Assembly (NCBI RefSeq): GCF_036010505.1
Contig: NZ_CP108569.1
Span: forward strand, 2,668,001-2,732,000
Length of the DNA stretch: 64,000 nt
Source: Streptomyces sp. NBC_01197
Lineage (GTDB): Bacteria; Actinomycetota; Actinomycetes; Streptomycetales; Streptomycetaceae
Reading direction: 5' to 3'
Position numbers and translations under genes: made by a program. The notes below the pieces were generated by a model that saw only the letters and a list, made by a program, of their open reading frames with translations, made no database searches and was not told the DNA's origin. Positions 17,747-26,040 of the stretch are shown here, one piece after another; positions within the stretch are counted from its first letter, which is position 1, and the number at the start of each line of letters is the position of its first letter.

Positions 17747-18601
17747 TCAGACCGCTGCCGAGCGGTACTTGCGGACCGCCAGGGTGCGGAAGACCGCGAA
17801 GATGACCAGCGACCAGATCAGCGAGGCCCAGACCGGGTGCTGCATGGGCCAGGCGTCGGACGTCGACACGCCCGGGTTGCCGAAGAGGACCCGGCAGGCC
17901 TGGACGGTCGCGCTGAAGGGGTTCCACTCGGCGATCGGCTGCAGCCAGCCGGGCATCATGGCCGTCGACACGAACGCATTTGAGACAAAAGTCACCGGGA
18001 AGAGCCAGACGAGCCCGCCCGATGTGGCCGCTTCCGGTGTGCGGACCGAGAGGCCGATCAGCGCGCCGATCCAGGAAAAGGCGTACCCCAGCAGAAGCAG
18101 CAGTCCGAAGCCGCCGAGTACCTTCCCGATGTTCTCGTGGGTGCGCCACCCGACGAGCACGGCCACGATCGCCAGCACCACCAGGGTGAGCGCCGTCTGG
18201 ACCAGGTCGGCGATCGTACGTCCGGTGAGCACCGCACCCCGGGCCATCGGCAGCGAGCGGAACCGGTCGATCAGGCCCTTGTGCATGTCGTCGGCGATGC
18301 CCGCCCCGGCACCGGCCGTGGCGAAGGTGACGGTCTGGGCGAAGATGCCGGCCATCAGGAAGTTGCGGTAACCCACCGCGCTGGTCGAGCCGTTGACGAC
18401 CAGGGACCCGCCGAACACGTAGCTGAAGAGCACCACGAACATGATCGGCTGGACCAGGCCGAAGACCACGATCTCGGGGATACGGGTCATCCTGATCAGG
18501 TTGCGTTTCGCGATCACCAGGGAGTCGTTGACCGACTGGATGATCCCGCCGCGCGGCCGCGGGGCGAGCGGCTTGGGTGCGGCATCCGTGACGGCGCTCA
18601 T
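17747..18601 (-). CDS. ABC-2 type exporter permease (DrrB-like)
   Basis: 284-aa inner-membrane permease of the ABC-2 family with six predicted helices: an N-terminal cytoplasmic stretch, FGLVQPIMFVVLFSYVFGGS as first helix, the conserved DRFRSLPMARGAVL segment at about 113, and a WLQPIAEWNPFSATVQACR motif before the last helix. This is the partner type of DrrA ATPases, which export daunorubicin-like drugs, lipids or antibiotics. Its start overlaps the end of the ATPase gene by 4 nt (ATGA), so the two are translationally coupled. The substrate cannot be deduced. Confidence 0.9.
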   Translation of the reverse strand: MSAVTDAAPKPLAPRPRGGIIQSVNDSLVIAKRNLIRMTRIPEIVVFGLVQPIMFVVLFSYVFGGSLVVNGSTSAVGYRNFLMAGIFAQTVTFATAGAGAGIADDMHKGLIDRFRSLPMARGAVLTGRTIADLVQTALTLVVLAIVAVLVGWRTHENIGKVLGGFGLLLLLGYAFSWIGALIGLSVRTPEAATSGGLVWLFPVTFVSNAFVSTAMMPGWLQPIAEWNPFSATVQACRVLFGNPGVSTSDAWPMQHPVWASLIWSLVIFAVFRTLAVRKYRSAAV

Positions 18602-19656
18602 TCGCCGGCCTCCTCGACGCTCGTGGTTGCGTTGCCCGCGGGGGTGCGGTCTGAGCGGGTGCGGCCTGCGGGGGTGCTGCCTCCGCCACCGGGGCCGGGG
18701 TCGGTCCCGTTCTCCGCCTCGGCCACATGACCGGTGAGCGAGAGGAACACGTCGTCGAGCGTGGGGCGGCGCAGCCCGATGTCGTCGATCTCGACGCCTC
18801 GCCCGTCCAGGTCCCTGATGATCTCGGCGAGCAGCTTGGCGCCGCCCGCCACCGGGACGGTCAGTTTCCGGGTGTGCTCCGCGACGGCGACATCCCCCTT
18901 GCCCAGGGCGGCCAGCACCTCGCGGGCGGGGCCGATCTGGCCGGGCCGGTGGACCACGACCTCGACGCGCTCACCGCCCGTGCGCGCCTTGAGCTGGTCC
19001 GACGTACCGCGGGCGATGACCTTGCCGTGGTCGATGACGCAGATGTCGTGGGCCAGGTGGTCGGCCTCCTCGAGGTACTGCGTGGTGAGCAGCAGCGTCG
19101 TACCGCCTGCCACCAGGTCCTGGATGACCTCCCAGAGCTGCTGGCGGTTCCGGGGGTCGAGCCCGGTGGTCGGTTCGTCCATGAACATCACGGGCGGCGA
19201 CACTACGAGGGCGGCGGCGAGGTCGAGCCGCCTGCGCATCCCGCCGGAGTACGTCTTGGCGGGGCGGTCGGCCGCGTCAGCGAGGTGGAAACGGTCGAGC
19301 AGTTCGACCGCACGCCGCTTCGCGTCGCGTCCGGACATCTGGTAGAGCTGCCCGACCATCTGGAGGTTCTCCCGGCCGGTGAGGTACTCGTCGACCGCGG
19401 CGAACTGCCCGGACAGACCGATCGACCTGCGCACCTCCGTGGGGTGCTTGAGTACGTCTGTCCCCGCCACGACCGCCCGCCCGCTGTCGGGCTGCAGCAG
19501 GGTGGTCAGGACCCGGACGGCCGTCGTCTTGCCGGCGCCGTTGGGCCCGAGCAGGCCGAGGACCGTACCTTCCGGCACATCGAGATCCACACCGTCCAGT
19601 GCTCGTACGTCGCCGAAGGTCTTCACCAGACCCTCGGCGTAAATGGCGCCAGGCAT
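18598..19656 (-). CDS. ABC exporter ATP-binding protein (DrrA-like)
   Basis: 352-aa ATPase of the daunorubicin-resistance type. Walker A GPNGAGKTT spans 37-45, the signature YSGGMRRRLDLAAAL lies near 145, and Walker B is VMFMDEPTTGLD. A C-terminal extension of about 100 residues typical of DrrA follows, ending in IDDIGLRRPTLDDVFLSLTG, then a Gly/Thr-rich tail. It energises the coupled permease downstream. A dyad TTTACG-N7-CGTAAA lies 33 bp upstream of the start, which suggests repressor control; no regulator gene is adjacent. Confidence 0.92.
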   Translation of the reverse strand: MPGAIYAEGLVKTFGDVRALDGVDLDVPEGTVLGLLGPNGAGKTTAVRVLTTLLQPDSGRAVVAGTDVLKHPTEVRRSIGLSGQFAAVDEYLTGRENLQMVGQLYQMSGRDAKRRAVELLDRFHLADAADRPAKTYSGGMRRRLDLAAALVVSPPVMFMDEPTTGLDPRNRQQLWEVIQDLVAGGTTLLLTTQYLEEADHLAHDICVIDHGKVIARGTSDQLKARTGGERVEVVVHRPGQIGPAREVLAALGKGDVAVAEHTRKLTVPVAGGAKLLAEIIRDLDGRGVEIDDIGLRRPTLDDVFLSLTGHVAEAENGTDPGPGGGGSTPAGRTRSDRTPAGNATTSVEEAGE

Positions 19657-19688
19657 GTGGGCTCCCCCAAGTTGCGTTTTTGGGCACT

Positions 19689-19707
19689 TTTACGGACACA
19701 TCGTAAA
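19689..19707 (-). promoter_or_regulatory. Candidate operator TTTACG-N7-CGTAAA upstream of the drug-type ABC operon
   Basis: Perfect 6-bp dyad with a 7-bp spacer, AT-rich against its surroundings, 33-51 bp upstream of the ATPase start. Size and symmetry fit a TetR- or PadR-type operator, both common for such exporters. Confidence 0.45.
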
Positions 19708-19816
19708 TTTGACGCAGCCAGACCGCCCCTCCGGCGGTGACGCACGCCACACAGTAACGCGATGTATCGCGTCTCAGTAGAGGTTTCCTCGTTTTCCGGT
19801 GGAACCAGGCAGATCC

Positions 19817-19874
19817 GGCAGTGCGGGAGGCCCCCCACAGCGGTCCCCCGCCGTGGGGGGCCTCCCGCACTGCC
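19817..19874 (-). terminator. Very strong 22-bp hairpin after threonine deaminase
   Basis: Perfect arms 19817-19838 and 19853-19874 with a 14-nt loop that can pair further. It begins 19 bp after the threonine deaminase stop and insulates the ABC operon that follows on the same strand. Confidence 0.9.
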
Positions 19875-19892
19875 GACCCGCTCCCGTCGGCC

Positions 19893-21122
19893 TCACCCGA
19901 TGACGGTGTACCCCGACTCCCGCAGTGCGGCGCCGACCTCGGTGCAGTGCTCGGGGCCCTTCGTCTCCAGGTGCAGCTCCACCTCGACCTCGCTCAGGCC
20001 GAGCCGCGGATCGGTCCGCACATGGCTCACATCCAGCACGTTGGCGTCGGCCACCGAGAGCACGCGCAGCAGCGTCGCGAGCGCTCCGGGGCGGTCGGTC
20101 AGCCGGAGCCGCAGCGACAAAAAGCGGCCCGCGGCCGCCATCCCGTGCGTGAGGATGCGCTGCATCAGCAGCGGGTCCACATTGCCGCCCGACAGCACCG
20201 CGACCACCGGCCCCTCGAACGCCCCGGGGTCGCTCAGCAGCGCGGCGACCGGGCTGGCACCGGCCGGCTCCACGACCATCTTGGCCCGCTCCAGGCAGAG
20301 CAGCAGCGCGCTGGACAACTCGTCCTCGGAGACCGTACGGACCTCGTCCACCAGATCCCGGATGATCCCGAACGGCACGTCCCCCGGGCGGCCCACCTTG
20401 ATGCCGTCGGCCATCGTCGCCATCGCGTCGATCGACACCGGGCGCCCCTCGGCGAGCGAGGGCGGATACGCGGCGGCGTTCGCCGCCTGCACGCCGATCA
20501 CCTTCACATCGGCCCGCAGCGCCTTCACCGCGACCGCGATGCCCGCGGCCAGCCCCCCGCCGCCGATCCCGACGACGATCGTCCGCACCTCGGGGCACTG
20601 CTCCAGGATCTCCAGGCCCACCGTGCCCTGCCCGGCGATGATGTCGGCGTGGTCGAAGGGGTGGATGAAGACGGCGCCCGTCTCCCGCGCGTACTCCTGG
20701 GCGGCGGCGAGGGTCTCGTCGACGACCTGCCCCTGCAGCCGGACCACGGCGCCGTACTCACGGGTCGCGGCGACCTTCGGCAGCGGGGCGCCCATCGGCA
20801 TGAAGACCGTGGAGCGCACCCCCAGGAGCGACGAGGCGAGCGCGACGCCCTGCGCGTGGTTGCCCGCGCTGGCAGCGACGACCCCGGCCGCGCGCTCCTC
20901 GGGGGTCAGCCCGGCGATCCGCACATAGGCGCCGCGCAGCTTGAACGAACCGGTCCGCTGGAGGTTCTCGCACTTGAAGCGGACCGGTGACCCGACGAGA
21001 CGCGAGAGATGTCTGCTGCCCTCGACCGGCGTCGTCCGTGACACCCCGGAGAGCATCTTCTGTGCTCCGAGGACGTCGTCAAGGATCAGCGGCGGCAGGG
21101 GGTGTGACGTACCGAAGCTCAT
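19893..21122 (-). CDS. Threonine ammonia-lyase (threonine deaminase)
   Basis: 409-aa fold-type II PLP enzyme converting L-threonine to 2-oxobutanoate and ammonia, feeding isoleucine synthesis or propionyl-CoA. The Schiff-base lysine is K61 in RTGSFKLRGA. The phosphate-binding glycine loop is VGIGGGGLAAG near 190, and SAGNHAQGVALA is present. A single C-terminal ACT domain (about 330-409, from LSLRLRLTDRPGALATLLRV) is shorter than the double regulatory domain of biosynthetic IlvA, so this resembles the degradative ACT-containing form (SCO4962/tdcB in S. coelicolor by memory). It is divergent from a MarR gene across 168 bp. Confidence 0.92.
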   Translation of the reverse strand: MSFGTSHPLPPLILDDVLGAQKMLSGVSRTTPVEGSRHLSRLVGSPVRFKCENLQRTGSFKLRGAYVRIAGLTPEERAAGVVAASAGNHAQGVALASSLLGVRSTVFMPMGAPLPKVAATREYGAVVRLQGQVVDETLAAAQEYARETGAVFIHPFDHADIIAGQGTVGLEILEQCPEVRTIVVGIGGGGLAAGIAVAVKALRADVKVIGVQAANAAAYPPSLAEGRPVSIDAMATMADGIKVGRPGDVPFGIIRDLVDEVRTVSEDELSSALLLCLERAKMVVEPAGASPVAALLSDPGAFEGPVVAVLSGGNVDPLLMQRILTHGMAAAGRFLSLRLRLTDRPGALATLLRVLSVADANVLDVSHVRTDPRLGLSEVEVELHLETKGPEHCTEVGAALRESGYTVIG

Positions 21123-21290
21123 GGCGCCAAGTCTCGCAGCTCGGCGCCGTCCCGGCCGCCGGAGCCGACGGCCCGGCAACGGCTCGGCCGTCATGTTCGC
21201 AACGGTTGAAGCAGCGCAGGTACGGGCCCGCTCCGGGCCGCGTACTCTGTCCCCCACTGTCCTTCCACCGCACGAAGAGAGCCCCCGGCC

Positions 21291-21794
21291 ATGCCCCTTT
21301 CTCAGGACATGACTTCTGATATCGACCCCGGCTTCCTCGATGCCCTCCAGCACCAGGTGGCCCTCTTCGCCCGTCGCGCCGAGCAGACCCGGATGGGAGG
21401 CGTCGGCCAGATGCGCAACTCGATGGACCGCGCGGCCTACCTGCTGCTCAACCGGCTGGACCGGGAAGGTCCGATGGGGGTGAAGGCGCTGGCCGCCAGC
21501 ATGGGCATCGACTCCTCGACAGTGACCAGGCAGGTCGCCCCGCTCGTCGACACCGGTCTGGTCAAGCGCACCTCGCACCCCGAGGACGGGCGTGCGGTCG
21601 TCCTGCAGCTGTCCCCGCGCGGCGAGACCCGCCTGGAAGAGGTGCGCTCCTCGCGGCGTGAGCTGATGGCCCAGGTCACCGAGGGCTGGACGCAGGAGGA
21701 CCGTGAATCCTTCTGCACGTTGCTGACCCGCTTCAACTCGTCGCTCTCCACCCGTACGGCAGGCCCCCAGGAGCCGGGCGCGCCGAACTCTTGA
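21291..21794 (+). CDS. MarR-family transcriptional regulator
   Basis: 167-aa winged-helix regulator. The DNA-binding domain spans about residues 55-120, with the recognition helix in GIDSSTVTRQVAPLVDTGL and the wing SHPEDGRAVVLQLSPRGET. Helical dimerisation segments flank it. Its target is unknown: it is divergent from threonine deaminase and upstream of the sigma-like gene, and either could be regulated. ATG 21291 is preceded by a weak GAGAG site. An in-frame ATG at 21309 is an alternative start. Confidence 0.9.
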   Translation: MPLSQDMTSDIDPGFLDALQHQVALFARRAEQTRMGGVGQMRNSMDRAAYLLLNRLDREGPMGVKALAASMGIDSSTVTRQVAPLVDTGLVKRTSHPEDGRAVVLQLSPRGETRLEEVRSSRRELMAQVTEGWTQEDRESFCTLLTRFNSSLSTRTAGPQEPGAPNS

Positions 21795-21807
21795 CCGGGT
21801 GCCGCGG

Positions 21808-21829
21808 CCTGCTCTCAGATGAGAGCAGG
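21808..21829 (+). promoter_or_regulatory. Hairpin abutting the ribosome site of the sigma-like gene
   Basis: CCTGCTCTC (21808-21816) pairs with GAGAGCAGG (21821-21829) around an AGAT loop. The right arm runs into the GGGAGG ribosome site (21828-21833) of the next gene. It may end the MarR transcript or partly mask the ribosome site. Confidence 0.4.
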
Positions 21830-21837
21830 GAGGCACT

Positions 21838-22371
21838 GTGCGGGAGCGGACAGCAGCACGGGAACGCCGCCGCGACGAGGAGTTCGAGTCCTTCGTCGCG
21901 GGCGCGGCCGGACGGCTCCTCCATGCGGCCGTACTGCTGACGGCCGAGCCGGCGGGCGACACCCCGCGGGCGCGGCGGCTGCTGCTGGCGGCGCTCTCCC
22001 ATACGTACGCGCACTGGGACCGGCTGCACGGCGACGACCCGTACGAGCACACCCGTCAGGAGCTGGCGGCCCGTTTCGCCCACAGCGCCTGGCGCCACCA
22101 CCGGCCGCAGCTGCTGGGCCGCCTGCCGGGACGGGCGGCCGGACCCGGCCCTGCGAACCCGGCGGGCGGCGGCGTACTGGGGCGGCTGAGTCCGCAGGAG
22201 CGCCTCATCGTGGTGCTGCGGCTGTACGAGGGGATCGCCGAGGAACAGGTCGCCGCTGCGGTGGGGCTGCCTGCCGAGCGGGTCCGGGCGATCTGCGGCC
22301 ATGCGACGGCGACCCTGCGCAGTACCCCGCAGCAGGCCGCGCCCCGGCTGCCCGAGGTGGCGACGCCATGA
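21838..22371 (+). CDS. SigE70-like sigma factor, divergent
   Basis: 177-aa protein resembling actinobacterial SigE70-type ECF sigma factors. A region 2-like N-terminus (FESFVAGAAGRLLHAAVLLT, then TYAHWDRLHGDDPYEHTRQE) is followed by a Pro/Gly linker and a region 4 helix-turn-helix (LSPQERLIVVLRLYEGIAEE onward to AGLPAERV-type helix). The region 2 polymerase- and -10-binding motifs are weakly conserved, so it may be a diverged regulator rather than an active sigma factor. The start is GTG 21838 after GGGAGG. It overlaps the next gene, a small membrane protein, by 4 nt. It is not paired with a recognisable zinc anti-sigma factor. Confidence 0.7.
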   Translation: MRERTAARERRRDEEFESFVAGAAGRLLHAAVLLTAEPAGDTPRARRLLLAALSHTYAHWDRLHGDDPYEHTRQELAARFAHSAWRHHRPQLLGRLPGRAAGPGPANPAGGGVLGRLSPQERLIVVLRLYEGIAEEQVAAAVGLPAERVRAICGHATATLRSTPQQAAPRLPEVATP

Positions 22372-22619
22372 GCCTGCCGGACCGCAAGGAGGAGATGGTC
22401 CGGCGGATGCTGAAGGGGCCGCATCCGCCGGTCCCCGCCGACCTGGCGCTCCGCGCGGCGGAGCGCGGCACCCGGATTCGGCGCCGCCGCACGGTGGCCC
22501 GGAGAGTGGTGTGGCTGCTGCTGACGACAGTGCTCGTGGTGTTCGTGGTGTGGGCGACGCTGACCCAGCCGTGGGCGCCGCCCCCGGCCCGGACGACCCC
22601 GCCGGTGGAGGGCTACTGA
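22368..22619 (+). CDS. Small single-pass membrane protein coupled to sigma-like gene
   Basis: 83-aa protein. About 45 cytoplasmic residues include a MVRRMLKGPHPPVP motif and an Arg-rich stretch before the membrane. One transmembrane helix follows (about 48-68, VVWLLLTTVLVVFVVWATLT), then a short Pro-rich outer tail. The start overlaps the stop of the sigma-like gene (ATGA), so expression is coupled. The arrangement recalls an ECF sigma/anti-sigma pair, but the cytoplasmic part is too short for a standard anti-sigma domain. I treat that role as speculation. Confidence 0.75.
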   Translation: MSLPDRKEEMVRRMLKGPHPPVPADLALRAAERGTRIRRRRTVARRVVWLLLTTVLVVFVVWATLTQPWAPPPARTTPPVEGY

Positions 22620-22630
22620 GAAGCGGGGGC

Positions 22631-22678
22631 GGCCTGGACGCGGGTGGCTGGGGGCCGGCAACCACCCGTATCCAGGCC
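22631..22678. terminator. Bidirectional imperfect hairpin terminator
   Basis: GGCCTGGA-cg-CGGGTGG (22631-22647) pairs with CCACCCG-ta-TCCAGGCC (22662-22678), with one 2-nt mismatch. It lies between convergent genes ending at 22619 and 22688. Confidence 0.7.
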
Positions 22679-22687
22679 CGGCAGCTG

Positions 22688-23845
22688 TCAGCCCAGTGCC
22701 TGCTGAAGATCCGCGAGCAGGTCGTCGGCCGACTCGATGCCCACCGAAAGCCGTACCAGGTCCCCCGGAACCTCCAGCGCCGAACCGGCCACCGACGCGT
22801 GCGTCATCCGTCCCGGGTGCTCGATCAGCGACTCCACCCCGCCGAGCGACTCACCCAGCGTGAACAGCTTCGCCCGGTCGCAGACCGCGACCGCCGCCTC
22901 CTCGCCGCCACTGACGCGGAAGGAGATCATCCCGCCGAACGACCGCATCTGCTTGGCCGCGATCTCGTGGCCGGGGTGATCGGGCAGCCCCGGGTAGAGG
23001 ACGCCGCTGACCTTCGGGTGCCGGGTGAGCATCTCCGCGATCCGGGTGGCGTTCTCGCTGTGCCGGTCCATCCGTACGGCGAGCGTCTTGATCCCGCGCA
23101 GCACCAGCCAGGCGTCGAACGGCCCGCAGACCGCGCCCATCGCGTTCTGGTGGTACGCCAACTCCTCACCGATCTCGTCGGTGTTGGCGACCAGCGCACC
23201 GCCGACCACGTCCGAGTGGCCGCCCATGTACTTGGTCATCGAGTGCACGACGACGTCCGCGCCGAGCGCGAGCGGCTGCTGGAGGTAGGGGCTGGCGAAG
23301 GTGTTGTCGACGACGAGCTTCACACCGGCCGTGCGCGCAACGTCGGCGACCGCCGCGATGTCCGTGATCCCGAGCAGCGGGTTGGAGGGGGTCTCCACCC
23401 AGATCACCTTGGTACGGGGGGTCATGGCGGCCCGCACCGACGCCGGGTCCGAGGTGTCGGCGACCGACCACTCGACGCCCCACCGGGACACGACCTTCGC
23501 GAACAGCCGGAAGGTGCCGCCGTACGCGTCGTTCGGGATGACCACGTGGTCCCCCGGCGTCAGCAGCGTACGGAGCAGGCAGTCCTCGGCGGCGAGGCCG
23601 GAGGCGAAGGCGAGCCCCCGCCGGCCGCCCTCCAGGGCCGCCAGGTTCTCCTCGAGTGCGGTACGGGTCGGGTTGCCGCTGCGGCTGTACTCGTAACCGC
23701 CGCGCAGCCCGCCCACGCCGTCCTGCTTGTACGTGGAGACCTGGTAGATGGGAGGCACGACCGCACCGGTGAGGGGGTCGGCGGTGTTCCCCGCGTGAAT
23801 GGCGAGGGTCTCGAAATTCTGGTGCACGCTGTGCTCGTCGCTCAT
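22688..23845 (-). CDS. metB: Cystathionine gamma-synthase
   Basis: 385-aa fold-type I PLP enzyme of the trans-sulfuration family: O-succinyl- or O-acetyl-homoserine + cysteine to cystathionine, with possible gamma-lyase activity. The Schiff-base lysine is K205 in SMTKYMGGHSDVVGG. YEYSRSGNPTRTALE near 52, the VETPSNPLLGI block and the LGESLGGVESLIEHP substrate loop are all present. Family members with different reaction specificity are hard to separate by eye. ATG 23845 is chosen; GTG 23851 would add two residues. The 51-bp gap to the divergent gene must hold both promoters, and neither start has a good ribosome site. Confidence 0.88.
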   Translation of the reverse strand: MSDEHSVHQNFETLAIHAGNTADPLTGAVVPPIYQVSTYKQDGVGGLRGGYEYSRSGNPTRTALEENLAALEGGRRGLAFASGLAAEDCLLRTLLTPGDHVVIPNDAYGGTFRLFAKVVSRWGVEWSVADTSDPASVRAAMTPRTKVIWVETPSNPLLGITDIAAVADVARTAGVKLVVDNTFASPYLQQPLALGADVVVHSMTKYMGGHSDVVGGALVANTDEIGEELAYHQNAMGAVCGPFDAWLVLRGIKTLAVRMDRHSENATRIAEMLTRHPKVSGVLYPGLPDHPGHEIAAKQMRSFGGMISFRVSGGEEAAVAVCDRAKLFTLGESLGGVESLIEHPGRMTHASVAGSALEVPGDLVRLSVGIESADDLLADLQQALG

Positions 23846-23896
23846 GAGCACCGAGGGTAGTGGTCAGATGTCGGTCGTGTCTGGTTCGCTTGACTC

Positions 23897-25009
23897 ATGG
23901 AGATTCTCTGGTTCCTGCTCGCGGTGTGCATGTTCGCGGCAGTGCTCGGCCCGTTCCTGCTGCGCGGACGCGGCGGTATCCACCAGGTGCTGCCCGGCTC
24001 CCCGGACGCCGCGGACCCCGACGCCTACGGGTTCCTGCGCCAGGAGGAGCTGGACATCCGGCTGCCGGGTCCGGACCAGGATCTGCTCGATGTGCTGGAG
24101 GTGGTGCAGCACACCCAGAACTGGCGGCCCGCCGCCAAGCTGCTGGCGGATACGGCCGCGCAGGGCGAAGTGCGCTGGCAGCGGGTGCAGGCCTTCGCGG
24201 GGGCGGCCTCGCTCGAACTGTCGCAGCGGCCCGGCGTCGGCGGGGCCTGGCTGCGCAACTGGCGCTCCGAGGCCCCCAAGGACGCGGGCGCGGCCCAGGT
24301 GCACGCCGCCTTCCTGGTGCAGCAGGCATGGCGCTCCGAGTCACCCGGCGACGCCCGGACTGACGACTTCCGGATCCTCCTGGAGGAGGCGCACACCGTC
24401 TGCGGCGAAGCGGCGCTGCTCGCCCCCGGCGACCCCGTCCCGTACATCGTGGAGCTGGCCGTCGGGCGTGGACTCGCCTACCCCGAGCCGCAGTTCGAGG
24501 AGTTGTGGGCCAAGGTGATCGACCGCGCCCCCGAGCACCTGGGGGCGCATCTGGCCGCACTGCACTACTGGTGCGAGAAGTGGCACGGCTCCCGGGACCG
24601 GGCCGACGAGTTCGCGCACGCGGCGGCGGCCCGCGCGCCCCGCGGCTCGCTGCTCGCCGCGCTCCCGCTCTTCGCCGTGTACGAGCACCTGCCCGAGGTC
24701 ACGCTGGTGCGCAGCTTCTACCAGAGTGCGGTCGTCACCAGGGCGGTGGAGGGAGCGATGCACGCGGTGCACACGGCCCGCGCCGACGACCCGATGCTCG
24801 CGCACGTACGGCATCTGCTGGTGCTCTTCCTGGTCCGGTCCGAACGCTGGTCGGAGGCGATGAACCAGCTGGTCCGCATCGACGGCCATGTGGGGGCGCT
24901 GCCGTGGACGCTCGACCAGGACCCGGCCGCCGTGTACGCGGTGTACCGGGCGCTGGCGGTCGCGGGGTACGAGGCGAACGGCGGCAGCCCGGCCACCCTC
25001 CCCCGCTGA
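23897..25009 (+). CDS. Conserved actinobacterial membrane-anchored protein of unknown function
   Basis: 370-aa protein with one N-terminal transmembrane helix (residues 3-22, ILWFLLAVCMFAAVLGPFLL) followed by a large, mainly helical domain. It contains QEELDIRLPGPDQDLLDVLE near 50 and repeated helix pairs reminiscent of TPR/SEL1 packing (for example SSELARRHGWA-like hairpins are absent, but HYWCEKWHGSRDRADEFAHA is typical of the family core). Orientation would place the large domain in the cytoplasm if the Arg-rich RGRGG after the helix follows the positive-inside rule. No catalytic motif is seen. The start has no ribosome site and may be leaderless. I do not recognise a function. Confidence 0.75.
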   Translation: MEILWFLLAVCMFAAVLGPFLLRGRGGIHQVLPGSPDAADPDAYGFLRQEELDIRLPGPDQDLLDVLEVVQHTQNWRPAAKLLADTAAQGEVRWQRVQAFAGAASLELSQRPGVGGAWLRNWRSEAPKDAGAAQVHAAFLVQQAWRSESPGDARTDDFRILLEEAHTVCGEAALLAPGDPVPYIVELAVGRGLAYPEPQFEELWAKVIDRAPEHLGAHLAALHYWCEKWHGSRDRADEFAHAAAARAPRGSLLAALPLFAVYEHLPEVTLVRSFYQSAVVTRAVEGAMHAVHTARADDPMLAHVRHLLVLFLVRSERWSEAMNQLVRIDGHVGALPWTLDQDPAAVYAVYRALAVAGYEANGGSPATLPR

Positions 25010-25113
25010 GTAGGCTGACGGCACACCGCACGGCACCCCGCGCCGCCCAGCCGCAGCGCAGACCCGCACCGCACACCCGCACGCGGGAACCCGAAGAGGA
25101 ATGAGCGAGCCCG

Positions 25114-25236
25114 ATGACACGCCTCATACCGCTGGTCCTGATCGGCTTCGGCGTCTACTTCTGGCTCCGGTCCAGGAGGAAGACGGCGGCGTGGCTGGAG
25201 CGCAGGACGTCGTCCGACGACCGGCAGGAATCCTGA
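25114..25236 (+). CDS. Predicted 40-aa single-pass membrane peptide
   Basis: Small open frame: Met-Thr-Arg, a hydrophobic helix ([15 protein letters not shown]), then a strongly basic [13 protein letters not shown] tail. The composition is that of a real tiny membrane protein rather than a random frame. It lies between the 370-aa membrane protein and msrA on the same strand. A TAGGCT -10-like hexamer at 25011-25016 could serve it, but the ribosome site (GAGCGAG) is weak. Existence is predicted from the sequence alone; conservation would decide. Confidence 0.5.
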   Translation: MTRLIPLVLIGFGVYFWLRSRRKTAAWLERRTSSDDRQES

Positions 25237-25291
25237 CCGGGGCCCGTGCGTTGCACGGGGTGCACCCATACTCCCCGAGGAGCCGCAGCCG

Positions 25292-25963
25292 ATGTTCCTG
25301 AACCGCACCCCCCAGCTCCCCACCCCTGACCAGGTCCTGAAGGGCCGGGACACCCCGGAGTTCGAGCTGCCCGCCCGCCACACGGTCCTGGGCAGTCCGC
25401 TGGCCGGCCCGTACCCCGCGCACCTGGAGACCGCCGACTTCGCCCTCGGCTGTTTCTGGGGCGCCGAGCGCATCTTCTGGCAGACGGAGGGCGTCTGGAC
25501 GACGCTCGTCGGCTACCAGGGCGGCTCCACGGCAAACCCGGCGTACGAGGAGGTCTGCTCCGGCCTCACCGGTCACACGGAAGCGGTCAGGGTGGTCTTC
25601 GACCCGGAGGTCGTCCCGTACACGACCCTGCTCAAGATCTTCTGGGAGTCCCACAACCCGACCCAGGGCTTCCGCCAGGGCAACGACGTGGGCACCCAGT
25701 ACCGCTCGGCGATCTACACCCACTCCCCGGCCCAGGCCGCCGCGGCGGCCGCGTCCCGCGAGGCGTACCAGCAGGTCCTGACGGGCTCGGGGTACGGCAC
25801 GATCTCGACGGAGATCCAGCCGGCCGAGGGGCGCGAGTTCTACGCTGCCGAGCCGTATCACCAGCAATACCTGGACAAGAATCCGGCCGGCTACTGCGGG
25901 ATCGGCGGGACGGGCGTGAGCTGCCCGATCGGTGTGGCCAAGGCCCCGTCGGCGGACGCCTGA
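25292..25963 (+). CDS. msrA: Peptide methionine-S-sulfoxide reductase
   Basis: 223-aa MsrA that reduces the S-epimer of methionine sulfoxide in proteins using thioredoxin. The catalytic Cys54 is in [11 protein letters not shown]. Substrate-binding [11 protein letters not shown], the [15 protein letters not shown] [19 protein letters not shown] block, and C-terminal recycling cysteines in [11 protein letters not shown] are present. The length, longer than minimal MsrA, reflects a 45-residue N-terminal extension typical of actinobacteria and E. coli. GAGGAG precedes the ATG closely enough to serve. Single gene, convergent with the clamp paralogue. Confidence 0.95.
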   Translation: MFLNRTPQLPTPDQVLKGRDTPEFELPARHTVLGSPLAGPYPAHLETADFALGCFWGAERIFWQTEGVWTTLVGYQGGSTANPAYEEVCSGLTGHTEAVRVVFDPEVVPYTTLLKIFWESHNPTQGFRQGNDVGTQYRSAIYTHSPAQAAAAAASREAYQQVLTGSGYGTISTEIQPAEGREFYAAEPYHQQYLDKNPAGYCGIGGTGVSCPIGVAKAPSADA

Positions 25964-26040
25964 GGACGCTGAGCAGCGCCCGGCGGCAAGGGGCGGAGCC
26001 CGGTCGCGCACCGCCCCGTATCGCCGTACCGGCCCCCCGG

